64,000 bases of DNA from Saprospiraceae bacterium (GTDB taxonomy: Bacteria > Bacteroidota > Bacteroidia > Chitinophagales > Saprospiraceae), in NCBI GenBank assembly GCA_016715245.1, contig JADKAS010000002.1:124001-188000 (forward strand), given 5' to 3'. The position numbers and the translations under genes are program-made. The notes under the pieces are model-generated. The model did no database searches. It was given only the letters and a program-made list of their open reading frames with translations, and was not told the DNA's origin. Positions 47,065 to 56,689 of the stretch are shown here, one piece after another; the first letter of the stretch is position 1; each line of letters begins with the position of its first letter.

Positions 47065-48165
47065 TCAAATCCTTTTTACCAGACTTACATCCCTTTTGTA
47101 CCTTTCCAGACCCAAACTGATAATTTCATCTATGAGTTGTGTGTATGGAAGACCTGTTGCTTCCCACAATTTTGGGTACATGCTGATGGAAGTAAATCCA
47201 GGTAAAGTATTGATTTCATTGAGTACCATTTTTCCTGCTGAGGTGAGGAAAAAGTCTACTCTGGCCAGCCCTTCACAACCTATGGTTTGAAAGGCTTTGA
47301 CAGCGAGATTGCGCAGGGCGTCACTTGTGTCTGTATCTATATTGGCGGGTATAGCCATGGATGCTCCGTCGTCATCTAGATATTTGGCTTCATAGGAATA
47401 AAAAGTTGCTTTGGGTATGATCTCTCCCATGACAGATGCCTTTGGAAATTCATTGCCCAGAACAGCACATTCGACCTCTTTTCCGATGACAGCCTCCTCA
47501 ATCAGAATTTTAGTGTCAAACCGGAAAGCTTCGTCAAGAGCAAGATAATATTCAGCTTCAGAAGTGACTTTGCTGACTCCCACCGAAGAACCGGCATTCG
47601 CGGGTTTGACAAAGATAGGAAGACCCAGTTTTTGTTTTATTTCTTCAAAAGTCAATGAAGATTTTTCGTGTTTTTTCAGGCAGATAAAGTCAGCAATGGG
47701 AATGCCGGCATCGCGCCAGACCCTTTTGGCCAGATCTTTGTCCATACCCACGGAAGAAGCCATCAGCCCAACGCCCGTATAGGCTGCACCCACTGATTGG
47801 AAAACGCCCTGAAGAACGCCGTCTTCACCGTAAGACCCGTGTAAAACGGGAAAAAACAAATCGATGTCTTTCAAAATTTCTCCCCTGGCCGACATAAGGA
47901 CAACCTTTCTGTCCACGTTCCTGACAAATACTTCCATAGCGCCGGATTTCAGACTGATCTTATCCGGTTGTCCGGGGTAGTCAAGAAAATCATCGCCTTC
48001 GTACAACCACCATCTTGTGTCGTGGTCAATTCCCACCACCAGGACATTGTACCTGTCTTTATTTATTGCATTGTAAATACTGGTGCCCGATAAAAGGGAA
48101 ATTTTATGTTCGGTCGAAGGACCTCCCATCAGTAATGCTATATTTGCTTTTTTTGTCGTCATCAT
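47065..48165 (-). CDS. ddl: D-alanine--D-alanine ligase
   Basis: Joins two D-alanines for peptidoglycan precursors in the cytoplasm. The start is set at the first ATG of an ATG pair at 48165; the longer frame to 48204 overlaps the upstream gene. ATP-grasp features: IALLMGGPSTEHKISLLSG at the N-terminus, HGSYGEDGVLQGVFQSVGAAYTG near residue 100, FVKPANAGSSVGVSKV, EEAVIGKEVECAVLG, and LARVDFFLTSAGKMVLNEIN with NTLPGFTSISMYPKLW at the end. About 366 residues, usual size. It starts eight bases after the fumarylacetoacetase stop. Confidence 0.95.
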   Translation of the reverse strand: MMTTKKANIALLMGGPSTEHKISLLSGTSIYNAINKDRYNVLVVGIDHDTRWWLYEGDDFLDYPGQPDKISLKSGAMEVFVRNVDRKVVLMSARGEILKDIDLFFPVLHGSYGEDGVLQGVFQSVGAAYTGVGLMASSVGMDKDLAKRVWRDAGIPIADFICLKKHEKSSLTFEEIKQKLGLPIFVKPANAGSSVGVSKVTSEAEYYLALDEAFRFDTKILIEEAVIGKEVECAVLGNEFPKASVMGEIIPKATFYSYEAKYLDDDGASMAIPANIDTDTSDALRNLAVKAFQTIGCEGLARVDFFLTSAGKMVLNEINTLPGFTSISMYPKLWEATGLPYTQLIDEIISLGLERYKRDVSLVKRI

Positions 48166-48173
48166 TTTCAATT

Positions 48174-49385
48174 TTAATCGGCTGGCAGAAGTCTGGCCGC
48201 ACATTCGCCGAATCCCACTCTTATGCCGTCTTTTTCTGCATAACCTTTCAGAGTGACCGTGTCGCCGTCCTGTATAAAAGTCCGGGTGGATCCGTCAGAC
48301 ATCTGCACAGGTTTTGTGCCTTTCCAGGCAATTTCCAGCATCGAACCATATGAATCAGGACCATGGCCACTGCTAGTACCTGAGGCCAGCACATCACCTA
48401 CCCGCATATTACAACCATTGACAGTATGATGAGCAAGTTGTTGAACCATACTCCAGTACATATATTTAAAATTCGAATGTGAAACGGTATTTTCTTTTTC
48501 CTCGGACGTTGTAATAATGACATCCAGGTTTATGTCGTAGTTATTACTGCTTTTTGTCTGTAAATACGGCAATACTTCGGGTTCCTGTACTGGTCCGGCA
48601 ACTCTGAAGGGTTCCAGTGCTTCCAGAGTAACAATCCATGGCGACATGGTTGAGGCAAAGTTTTTGGAGAGGAAAGGTCCGAGGGGAACATATTCCCATT
48701 TCTGAATGTCGCGGGCTGACCAATCATTAAACAAAGTCAGACCAAATATATAATCCTCTGCATTTTCGATGGAAATCGGTTCTCCAAGTTGATTTTCTTT
48801 CCCGATAATAAAGGCCATTTCCAGTTCAAAGTCGATTTGTTTGCTGGGACCAAAGACAGGTTTTTCAGCTTCCGGTGGCAACGTCTGGCCTTTGGGTCTT
48901 TTCACGGTAGTACCGGAAACGGTGATGGAAGAAGATCTGCCGTGGTATCCTACAGGCAGATGCAGCCAGTTGGGAAGTAACGCATTTGCGGGATCCCGGA
49001 ACATGATACCCACATTGGTTGCGTGTTCGCGGCTCGAATAAAAATCCGTATAATCACCGATTTGAACAGGTAGGGACATCATGACGGTACGTATATCATA
49101 AGCGGGGATGGAATCCAGGCCGAATTGTTGAAAATATTCCTGTATTTTTTTTCGGACGGCGACTGTTATTTTTTTGCCCAGACGTATAAAATCATTGAGG
49201 TACATCGAAGTAAAAACACTTTGAAGAATGGAAAATTCGTCAAAAATTCCTTTATTTTGTAGTTCGACCAGGGGAATCACAAAATCACCTACTCTTGTTG
49301 AAACATGATGCTGACCGTTGATGACAGTGATTCCAAAAGGAATATTGTGTATGCTGAAATCACTGTTTTTATGTACTCTGTGCAT
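48174..49385 (-). CDS. fahA: Fumarylacetoacetase
   Basis: Last step of tyrosine degradation: hydrolyses fumarylacetoacetate to fumarate and acetoacetate. 403 residues. SDFSIHNIPFGI at the start, DYTDFYSSREHATNVGIMFR, LPVGYHGRSSSI, IDFELEMAFIIG, LFNDWSARDIQKWEYVPLGP and GDVLASGTSSG are all characteristic. The metal ligands Asp, Glu, Glu and Asp lie in YTDF, FELEMAF and NDWSARD. No other tyrosine-pathway gene is in the window. A TACTTTTG promoter box precedes it. Confidence 0.95.
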   Translation of the reverse strand: MHRVHKNSDFSIHNIPFGITVINGQHHVSTRVGDFVIPLVELQNKGIFDEFSILQSVFTSMYLNDFIRLGKKITVAVRKKIQEYFQQFGLDSIPAYDIRTVMMSLPVQIGDYTDFYSSREHATNVGIMFRDPANALLPNWLHLPVGYHGRSSSITVSGTTVKRPKGQTLPPEAEKPVFGPSKQIDFELEMAFIIGKENQLGEPISIENAEDYIFGLTLFNDWSARDIQKWEYVPLGPFLSKNFASTMSPWIVTLEALEPFRVAGPVQEPEVLPYLQTKSSNNYDINLDVIITTSEEKENTVSHSNFKYMYWSMVQQLAHHTVNGCNMRVGDVLASGTSSGHGPDSYGSMLEIAWKGTKPVQMSDGSTRTFIQDGDTVTLKGYAEKDGIRVGFGECAARLLPAD

Positions 49386-49432
49386 GGATGAAGGTATAAA
49401 ATGTACCAGAAAAAGTAAAATTATTTAATGTA

Positions 49433-49440
49433 CAAAAGTA
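49433..49440 (-). promoter_or_regulatory. Bacteroidota promoter for the fumarylacetoacetase gene
   Basis: The minus strand reads TACTTTTG, and a TTG lies 17 bases further upstream, fitting -7 and -33 elements. The leader to the ATG at 49385 is about 47 bases. Confidence 0.6.
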
Positions 49441-49597
49441 TAAAAAAATTGTGAAGCCAACTTTGATGTTGAACGTAAATATTAATTTTTTTTATTATTA
49501 AATTTACAGCATTCAAAATCTATAATTTTTAAACATAGATTCAAAACTGATGACAATTCCATAAAAATAAAATTACCAAATAAAATTGGGTAAGAAA

Positions 49598-51145
49598 CTA
49601 TTCAGGGCAATTTACGGCCATGGTAAAAAGATTTCCATTTTTATCTACATTGATTCTGTAACAATTGCCATTGGAAGCTGTGAGAATTACGCCTCTTTGA
49701 AAATCGGATACATAAATGTCTCCTTCCTGAACTTCCACATTGGGTGATTCAGAAGGTGGGGTATTGCTGCAGGCGTCACCAATACCATCATTGTTGGAAT
49801 CCAGCTGGTCAGGATTTTGTACATTGGGACAGTTGTCACAAACATCACCCACTCCGTCAGCATCAATGTCTGTCTGATCAGGGTTATATCTGGTGAGACA
49901 GTTGTCATTATTAATACGCAAATCATAATCACCATCAATACATTCTTCACTCAACAGTTCTATGATATCAGAGCAGTCAGGACCATTATTTTCAATAAAG
50001 ATAAGTGATTGTATGCGACCAATACGTTGTAATTCAGCTAAAAAACAACAAGTATTGACCAGCGGATTATTTTGAATGTAGATATCGTTGAGGTATGCAA
50101 GATTATAAAATCCGGAAATATCAGAAAGCTGAGGATTGTTGCTCAAATCAAATTGCTGATAGATTCCAAGAAGGGAAGTGAAGTTGATTATACTTTGCAG
50201 GTTTGGATTATTTCCAATAGCTATTGAAAGGGCTTTTCTTAGATTGGGGATATTATCCAGGGTAGTAATACTATTCAATCCACCAAGACCCAAAGTTCGT
50301 ATTGACGTTAAAAGAGGAAGATTAATGGAGGTAATCGCCGGACAACTGGTAATGTAAAGATTCTCCATGTTGGTTAAATGACTAATTCCATTGATATTGG
50401 TAATATTATCCAAGCCGTTTAAGTTTAAATTTGACAATACCGAGACACTGCTCAATGGATTTATGTCCGTAATAGCTAAAGGGCCTTGCAGGCCAAGGTC
50501 AATAATAGTATCAGGCTTACTGAGGCAAGGCAGCGAAGTAATATTCTGTCCTGATATCATCCAGTATTTTACATATCTGAGGCTGTCAAATCCGCCAATA
50601 GTGGTAATCTGGTTATTATTTATAATCTGAAGATTTCCTTCATATCTTTTTAATTGCCTGAAGGTGTTTAGTTGTGTCAACGCCGAATTTCCTGTAATAA
50701 ATATCATGTCGTCATAATCATACTGAACAAATTCCCCTACAGATTTTATATTATCTAATACCACAGAAGTTAATAACTGATTTGTAATTATGCTCATTCT
50801 TCCACCAACATATTCCAGTTCTTCCCAACCAACCAATGACTGAAGACTGGAACAAAAGGCAGTGTAAAAACCTCCTTCTATCCGATTCAAATTGGAAAGG
50901 CCCACTGTAGAAGTGATATTATTTGCACTTATGGACAAATCACCACTGATATACACAATACTTTCCAGACCTACCAAACTTGATACTGTCCCTGAAATAG
51001 TCAGACTTCCAAAAATAGAATCACAACCGTAGTTGGTATTAAAGTTATCTACATCGGCCTGCGTACCTAAATAAATACTTGTATTGCAGGAAGTGCCTGG
51101 TACAATACAATACAGGTACAAACAAAGGATGATAAATGGTTTCAT
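49598..51145 (-). CDS. Secreted receptor-L-domain (leucine-rich) protein with thrombospondin type 3 repeats
   Basis: 515 residues. The signal peptide ends near GTSC. Residues ~25-370 are irregular leucine-rich repeats of the receptor-L type ([51 protein letters not shown]). Two calcium-binding TSP3 repeats follow ([38 protein letters not shown]). The end, [20 protein letters not shown] then [20 protein letters not shown], is not a standard type A or B sorting domain but resembles tails of other Bacteroidota surface proteins I have seen. Extracellular adhesion or recognition is likely. Confidence 0.8.
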   Translation of the reverse strand: MKPFIILCLYLYCIVPGTSCNTSIYLGTQADVDNFNTNYGCDSIFGSLTISGTVSSLVGLESIVYISGDLSISANNITSTVGLSNLNRIEGGFYTAFCSSLQSLVGWEELEYVGGRMSIITNQLLTSVVLDNIKSVGEFVQYDYDDMIFITGNSALTQLNTFRQLKRYEGNLQIINNNQITTIGGFDSLRYVKYWMISGQNITSLPCLSKPDTIIDLGLQGPLAITDINPLSSVSVLSNLNLNGLDNITNINGISHLTNMENLYITSCPAITSINLPLLTSIRTLGLGGLNSITTLDNIPNLRKALSIAIGNNPNLQSIINFTSLLGIYQQFDLSNNPQLSDISGFYNLAYLNDIYIQNNPLVNTCCFLAELQRIGRIQSLIFIENNGPDCSDIIELLSEECIDGDYDLRINNDNCLTRYNPDQTDIDADGVGDVCDNCPNVQNPDQLDSNNDGIGDACSNTPPSESPNVEVQEGDIYVSDFQRGVILTASNGNCYRINVDKNGNLFTMAVNCPE

Positions 51146-51305
51146 TGTGTGTTGGGTTGATGGTTAAAAATACTCAAATAGCCAAAAAAGTTGTTTTGTA
51201 ACACAAGTGCGGAAATATTGTTTATGGTTGCCTGCCTTGTCATAAATAAATTTTCTGGTTAACCATTAAAATATTTTTTCCTGTGGATTACATCAAAAAT
51301 ACTTT

Positions 51306-51313
51306 TACCTTTG
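51306..51313 (+). promoter_or_regulatory. -7 promoter box for the PfkB kinase
   Basis: TACCTTTG, 18 bases before the ATG at 51332. It overlaps the alternative TTG start at 51311, which supports the ATG as the true start. Confidence 0.65.
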
Positions 51314-51331
51314 CGCCTTCAAATTATACAT

Positions 51332-52246
51332 ATGAGTCTTCTTACGATCGGAACCGTTGCCTTTGATACCATAGAAACTCCATACGGGAAAGTGGAAAGA
51401 GTCATTGGCGGTGCTTGCACATATATCAGTTGGTCGGCATCCTACTTTACAAATAAAATTCACCTTGTTTCCGTGGTAGGAGATGACTTTCCCGAAGAAG
51501 AATTGAAGGCAATGGAAAACAGAGGCGTTGATCTTGCCGGTCTGGAAATTAAAAAGGGCGAAAAATCTTTTTTCTGGTCAGGAAGGTATCACAATAACAT
51601 GAATTCAAGAGACACACTGGTTACAGATTTAAATGTACTGGCCGATTTTCATCCGGTGGTTCCTGAAAAAGCCAGGTCAGCCAAATACATTATGTTGGGA
51701 AATCTTACACCGGCCATTCAGGGTATGGTACTCGATCAGCTGGACGGAACACAAAAATTAATTGTACTGGATACAATGAATTTCTGGATGGATGTAGCTT
51801 TGGAAGAATTGAAAAAGGTGATTTCAAGAGTCCATGTTTTAACTATCAATGACGAAGAAGCCAGACAACTTTCAGGAGAACATTCATTGGTAAAAGCTGC
51901 CCGTGTTATTCTTGAAATGGGACCAAAAATTCTCATTGTAAAAAAAGGGGAACATGGGGCGCTATTATTTCAGGGGGAAGAAATTTTTTATGCCCCTGCG
52001 CTACCGTTGGCAGAAGTTTTTGATCCTACGGGTGCCGGGGATACTTTTGCCGGAGGGTTTATAGGTTATCTCGCATCAACAGATGATTTGTCTGCTCAAA
52101 ATATTAAAAAAGCTATAGTTGTGGGATCAGCCATGGCTTCTTTTTGTGTAGAAGATTTTAGTCTCAACCGATTAAAGACACTATCCCCGGCTGAAATAAA
52201 CGAACGTATCCAGAAGTTTAAAGACCTGGTCCATTTTGAAATGTAG
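51332..52246 (+). CDS. PfkB-family sugar/nucleoside kinase
   Basis: 304 residues. Signature 2 of the ribokinase family, DPTGAGDTFAGGFIGYL with the catalytic Asp, is near residue 230. VIGGACTYISWSASYF and VVGDDFPEEELKAMENRGVD mark the substrate-binding N-terminus. LTINDEEARQLSG and ILIVKKGEHGALLF are also typical. The family phosphorylates sugars or nucleosides such as ribose, fructose or adenosine; the sequence alone does not tell which. It is upstream of the oad genes but separated by 234 bases with no gene, so probably an independent unit. Confidence 0.88.
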   Translation: MSLLTIGTVAFDTIETPYGKVERVIGGACTYISWSASYFTNKIHLVSVVGDDFPEEELKAMENRGVDLAGLEIKKGEKSFFWSGRYHNNMNSRDTLVTDLNVLADFHPVVPEKARSAKYIMLGNLTPAIQGMVLDQLDGTQKLIVLDTMNFWMDVALEELKKVISRVHVLTINDEEARQLSGEHSLVKAARVILEMGPKILIVKKGEHGALLFQGEEIFYAPALPLAEVFDPTGAGDTFAGGFIGYLASTDDLSAQNIKKAIVVGSAMASFCVEDFSLNRLKTLSPAEINERIQKFKDLVHFEM

Positions 52247-52480
52247 GTTTTTAAATTCTCCTTATAATAAGAGCTTTTCATTAGAATTTAATTATTAATT
52301 TTACTATTCATCATTAATTTTTTATGAATATCTTCTACAAATATCATGGGAGTAAGGTATTCGGGTAATTCCTGCATTTGGAATTTTTCTATATTAGTGT
52401 TAAAATAACAATTTCTATTTCTAAGTATTGGAATTCGTAAATTTTCTCTTAGATTAGCGCCATTTTTTAAAATATTCCAC

Positions 52481-52747
52481 ATGGAAGATAGTATTAAAGA
52501 GGCCATTTGGTTATTGTTTGTTGGCATGGGGTCCGTATTTTTTATTTTTTATCTGATAGGTGAATCAGCCAATTTTTTAATCAGATGGGTCAATTCCTTA
52601 TCCTTTGATAAAAGTCAGGCTTTAAAAAATACCAATACCTTACACAATGGCATCCATCCTGAGAGAATTGCGATAATGGCTGCAGTAATTGACAAGGTTA
52701 CCGCCGGTAAAGGCAAAATAGAATCCATTCAAAAAATAGAACATTAA
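52481..52747 (+). CDS. oadG: Na+-translocating decarboxylase gamma subunit (OadG-like)
   Basis: 88 residues. One N-terminal transmembrane helix (AIWLLFVGMGSVFFIFYLIG) with the VGMGSVFFIF core typical of OadG. A short cytoplasmic part ends HPERIAIMAAVIDKVTAGKG, seen in many Bacteroidota OadG proteins. It anchors the carboxyltransferase to the membrane pump. Nine bases separate it from oadA. Confidence 0.85.
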   Translation: MEDSIKEAIWLLFVGMGSVFFIFYLIGESANFLIRWVNSLSFDKSQALKNTNTLHNGIHPERIAIMAAVIDKVTAGKGKIESIQKIEH

Positions 52748-52756
52748 TAAAATAGA

Positions 52757-54649
52757 ATGAGCAAAGAAATAAAACTGGCATTAATGTACCGGGATATGTG
52801 GCAGTCTTCCGGTAAATATATGCCAAGGGTAGATCAATTGGTGCAGGTGGCAGAACCCATTGTCGATATGGGATGTTTTGATCGTGTGGAAACTAATGGA
52901 GGTGGTTTTGAACAAATCAATCTTCTTTTTGGTGAAAACCCGAATACTTCCGTCAGAAAATGGACGGAAGCCTTCAATAAAGCAGGTATCCAAACCCAAA
53001 TGCTCGAGCGGGGCCTCAATGGATTGCGGATGAATCCGGTACCAAAAGACGTAAGAAAATTGATGTTCGCACTGAAAAAAAAGCAGGGCACAGATATTTC
53101 CAGATCCTTTGACGGATTGAATGATCCCAGGAATCTGGCCTACTCTTTTCAATACGCAAGAGAAGGTGGCATGGTTGCACAGGGAGCCTTAAGCCTTACG
53201 GTCTCTCCACTCCATACGGTTGATTATTGGGTGAAACTGGCAGATACTTTCGTCGAACTTGGTGCCGAAGAAATTTGTCTTAAAGATATGGCAGGAATTG
53301 CCAGGCCTGCTTCTGTAGGAAAAATAGTAAAAGGTATTCGGTCCAGACATCCTCATATTATTATTCAATACCACGGTCATTCCACTCCTGGGTTTTCAGT
53401 CGCTTCTGCTTTGGAAGCTGTGTACAATGGGGCTGATATTATTGATGTGGGCATGGAGCCATTATCCTGGGGTACAGGTCATGCAGATTTGCTTACAATC
53501 CATGCCATGCTGAAAGATGCAGGATACCTTGTGAAGGATATCAATATGAAGGCTTATATGGAAGTAAGACGATTGACACAGTCATTTATGGATGATTTTT
53601 TAGGTTATTTTATAAGTCCTAAAAACCGCGAAATGAATTCTTTACTTATCGGTTCCGGTTTGCCGGGAGGTATGATGGGGAGTCTTATGGCCGACCTGGA
53701 AACAAATCTTAAAAGTCTGAACAACTGGAGATTAAAAAATGGTAAAAACCCGCTTACCCAGGACGATCTCCTCATTAAATTGTTTGATGAAGTAGAATAT
53801 GTACTTCCAAAATTGGGCTATCCACCCTTGGTAACCCCTTACAGTCAATATGTAAAAAATGTAGCTTTAATGAATGTAGTACAAATGGAAAAAGGAAATT
53901 CCAGATGGAGCATGCTTGACGAAAATACATGGGAAATGATTCTTGGGCAACAAGGGAAATTGATTGGTCCTGTGGCAGAAGAACTTGTAGTCATGGCAAA
54001 GGAACTAGGGAAAACATTTTTTGAAGGAGATCCAAATGATTTATTGCAGGATCAGCTTGATTTATACAGAAAAAAAATGGCTGAAAAAGGATGGGAGACC
54101 GGTGAGGATGATGAAGAACTTTTTGAATATGCCATGCATCCAAGCCAATACGAAGCGTATAAATCAGGAGCGGCCAAACAAAAATTTGAAGAAGAACTAA
54201 CATCGAAAAGAGATAGGGTCCAAACATTGGAAACAGCTCCACATACTTCGGTCAACAAGTCTGCGTCTTCTGTTGAAAAAACCCATCCAAAAGAAATAGA
54301 TGTGGAAGTGAATGGTGAAAAATTCAGGGTTAAGATTTCTTATCCCGGACAAAACACTCGGGTCTCACCCTCAGAAGAGACTACTTTACAATTCATTGAA
54401 CCCGCAGAAAATGGTAAAGAAAATTATGTTTTGTCTCCTTTGGAAGGGAAATTTTATCTCACTAAAGAAGGTGGTGAAAAATCCATTAAAGTCGGAGACA
54501 AAGTGAAAAAAGGCGATGCTGTTGCGTATATTGAAGCCATGAAAGTCATCAATGTTATAACCTCACCTTATACAGGCACTGTTGCTGAAATATTAGTGCA
54601 GCATGGAAATGAAGTAGAAGAGGATGACCAACTTATAAAAATAAATTAA
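52757..54649 (+). CDS. oadA: Oxaloacetate decarboxylase alpha subunit (carboxyltransferase + biotinyl domain)
   Basis: 630 residues. The carboxyltransferase barrel comes first: MYRDMWQSSGKYMPRVDQ, ETNGGGFEQ, LKDMAGIARP (catalytic Lys and Asp) and YHGHSTPG (metal-binding His pair). The PYC_OADA conserved domain follows (GGMMGSLMADLE, TPYSQYVKNVALMNV). The C-terminal biotinyl domain has the attachment Lys at ~596 in IEAMKVINVI, where the common motif is AMKM. The enzyme transfers CO2 from a 2-oxoacid to biotin, and the beta subunit couples its release to Na+ export. Oxaloacetate is the likeliest substrate; methylmalonyl-CoA is not supported by the fold. Confidence 0.92.
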   Translation: MSKEIKLALMYRDMWQSSGKYMPRVDQLVQVAEPIVDMGCFDRVETNGGGFEQINLLFGENPNTSVRKWTEAFNKAGIQTQMLERGLNGLRMNPVPKDVRKLMFALKKKQGTDISRSFDGLNDPRNLAYSFQYAREGGMVAQGALSLTVSPLHTVDYWVKLADTFVELGAEEICLKDMAGIARPASVGKIVKGIRSRHPHIIIQYHGHSTPGFSVASALEAVYNGADIIDVGMEPLSWGTGHADLLTIHAMLKDAGYLVKDINMKAYMEVRRLTQSFMDDFLGYFISPKNREMNSLLIGSGLPGGMMGSLMADLETNLKSLNNWRLKNGKNPLTQDDLLIKLFDEVEYVLPKLGYPPLVTPYSQYVKNVALMNVVQMEKGNSRWSMLDENTWEMILGQQGKLIGPVAEELVVMAKELGKTFFEGDPNDLLQDQLDLYRKKMAEKGWETGEDDEELFEYAMHPSQYEAYKSGAAKQKFEEELTSKRDRVQTLETAPHTSVNKSASSVEKTHPKEIDVEVNGEKFRVKISYPGQNTRVSPSEETTLQFIEPAENGKENYVLSPLEGKFYLTKEGGEKSIKVGDKVKKGDAVAYIEAMKVINVITSPYTGTVAEILVQHGNEVEEDDQLIKIN

Positions 54650-54650
54650 G

Positions 54651-55847
54651 GTGGAAATTTTACAAAAGTTGTACGAAATGACCGCCATCAGCGGATTTAT
54701 TGAGCAGCCACTGAGTTTGCTGATGATTGCCATTGCCCTGTTGCTTTTGTATTTGGGTATCATAAAAAGATTTGAACCTTTATTACTTGTACCGATATCC
54801 TTCGGTGTTTTATTGGCAAATATTCCTTATGGGAATATGGGTGTTGTTAGTGAGGAGGTTATTTCTTCTTCAGGATTGCTGGATATTGCTAAGGAACATG
54901 GTATTATGAATATGTTGTATTATGCGCTGATCAAAACAGGATTACTGCCGCCCATTATTTTCATGGGAGTGGGCGCATTGACCGATTTTGGTCCCATGTT
55001 GAGAAATTTGCGTCTGGCCTATTTTGGAGGTGCGGCACAAATAGGTATTTTTACGGTGCTTATTTTTTCCGTTATTTTTGGTATGGATATAAAAGAAGCT
55101 GCCGCCATTGGAATCATAGGCGGAGCAGATGGACCAACCGCTATTTACACAGCTATAAAACTGGCACCACATTTATTGGGACCAATTGCCATAGCGGCGT
55201 ATTCATACATGGCACTTGTTCCGGTAATCATTCCAATGGTAGTCAAATTTACCATGACAGAAAAGGAGATAAGGATTAATATGAAAGAGCAGGATAGGTT
55301 ATTTCCTCCCCGCCATCAAATCAAAGATATAAAAAAATTGAAAATAATTTTTCCGATTGTTTTATGTTTGATTGTTTCTGTATTGGTCCCCTCTGCAACG
55401 CCACTCATTGGCATGTTGTTATTCGGAAATCTGGTGAAAGAAATAGGAACGGATACACATCGTTTATATTCAGCGGCTTCCGAATCTATAATGAATGCAG
55501 CTACCATTTTTTTAGGACTGACTATCGGGGCAACTATGAAAGCGGATACCTTTTTAACTCCTCAGACTTTATTGATTGTTTTAGGTGGTTTCCTTGCATT
55601 TGTGATTTCTGTTGCCGGTGGTATATATGCAGCTAAAATTTATAACCGTTTCTCAAACAAAAAAATAAATCCATTGATAGGCGCTACAGGACTCAGTGCT
55701 GTTCCGATGTCTTCACGCGTTGCCAATGAAATAGCCTTAAAATATGACTCAGAAAACCACATTCTTCAATATGCTATGTCGAGCAATATATCCGGTGTAA
55801 TAGGCAGTGCGGTGGCAGCGGGTGTGTTGATATCCTTTCTTTCATAA
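54651..55847 (+). CDS. oadB: Na+-translocating decarboxylase beta subunit
   Basis: 398 residues with about ten membrane segments. The start is GTG, two bases after the oadA stop. Conserved pump features are MGVGALTDFGPML, IIGGADGPTAIYT (Asp thought to bind Na+ in this family), and NAATIFLGLTIGATM with GATGLSAVPMSSRV at the end. It decarboxylates carboxybiotin and exports Na+. With oadG and oadA it forms a complete three-gene operon. Confidence 0.93.
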   Translation: MEILQKLYEMTAISGFIEQPLSLLMIAIALLLLYLGIIKRFEPLLLVPISFGVLLANIPYGNMGVVSEEVISSSGLLDIAKEHGIMNMLYYALIKTGLLPPIIFMGVGALTDFGPMLRNLRLAYFGGAAQIGIFTVLIFSVIFGMDIKEAAAIGIIGGADGPTAIYTAIKLAPHLLGPIAIAAYSYMALVPVIIPMVVKFTMTEKEIRINMKEQDRLFPPRHQIKDIKKLKIIFPIVLCLIVSVLVPSATPLIGMLLFGNLVKEIGTDTHRLYSAASESIMNAATIFLGLTIGATMKADTFLTPQTLLIVLGGFLAFVISVAGGIYAAKIYNRFSNKKINPLIGATGLSAVPMSSRVANEIALKYDSENHILQYAMSSNISGVIGSAVAAGVLISFLS

Positions 55848-55940
55848 CTTTTTTTAGTTTGTTTTGTTAAAATATTATGTCCTTCATTTTTAAAGAAGGA
55901 AAAAAGTTTAAACTACTTGTTAACCTGAAACTGCTGTATT

Positions 55941-56639
55941 ATGAATGCAATTATTGATATTTTATCAGAACTGAAAAATGTTATTTTTCCTAATGTTTGT
56001 CCTGCCTGCCATAATAATGTTATGCCTCAGGGCAGATTGGTTTGTACCCCTTGCCTTTGTGAACTTCCATTTACAGATCATTTTGATCATCATGACAATA
56101 AAGTGGCCTCCCATTTTTATGGAAGGGTTAAAATTTATTCAGCAGCAGGGCTTTTGTATTTTCGCGAAAACAGTTTTGTACAGGATATTGTACATAGTTT
56201 TAAATACAATCATAATAAAGAGATTGGCATCGTTTTGGGAAAAATGGCTGGTGAAAAAATGTTGATGTCAAGCGGCTTCAGGCAAGCTGAAGTAATCATT
56301 CCGGTACCTTTACACCCAAAAAAAGAATACGTCAGAGGGTATAATCAAAGTTTTGTATTTGGGGAAGCCATCGCCAAAACCATGAAGATTGAAGTTTTAA
56401 ATGATGTGTTGGTAAAAGGAAAATCCAACGAATCACAAACCGGAAAAAACAGAATTGAACGAGTCAAAAATGTACTTGAAACGTATGATCTGAAAAACAA
56501 AGACAAAATTAAAAACAAACACGTGGTGTTGGTTGACGATGTGATTACTACCGGTGCTACTTTGGAAGCCTGCATAATGACATTGTATGAGGCATTGCCA
56601 TCAAAAATTTCTGTGGTGACGCTGGCATGTGCTCAATAG
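55941..56639 (+). CDS. comF: ComF-family phosphoribosyltransferase-like protein
   Basis: 232 residues. The N-terminal zinc ribbon has two Cys pairs (CPAC and CTPC). IIPVPLHPKKEYVRGYNQS and the PRPP-binding loop VVLVDDVITTGAT near residue 195 define the ComF family. In competent bacteria ComF takes part in DNA uptake; its exact biochemical role remains uncertain. A solitary gene, convergent with sulP. Confidence 0.9.
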   Translation: MNAIIDILSELKNVIFPNVCPACHNNVMPQGRLVCTPCLCELPFTDHFDHHDNKVASHFYGRVKIYSAAGLLYFRENSFVQDIVHSFKYNHNKEIGIVLGKMAGEKMLMSSGFRQAEVIIPVPLHPKKEYVRGYNQSFVFGEAIAKTMKIEVLNDVLVKGKSNESQTGKNRIERVKNVLETYDLKNKDKIKNKHVVLVDDVITTGATLEACIMTLYEALPSKISVVTLACAQ

Positions 56640-56689
56640 GTACTTGACATACTTTTTATTAAAATAATTCGAATGAGGTCTCGGAACTA

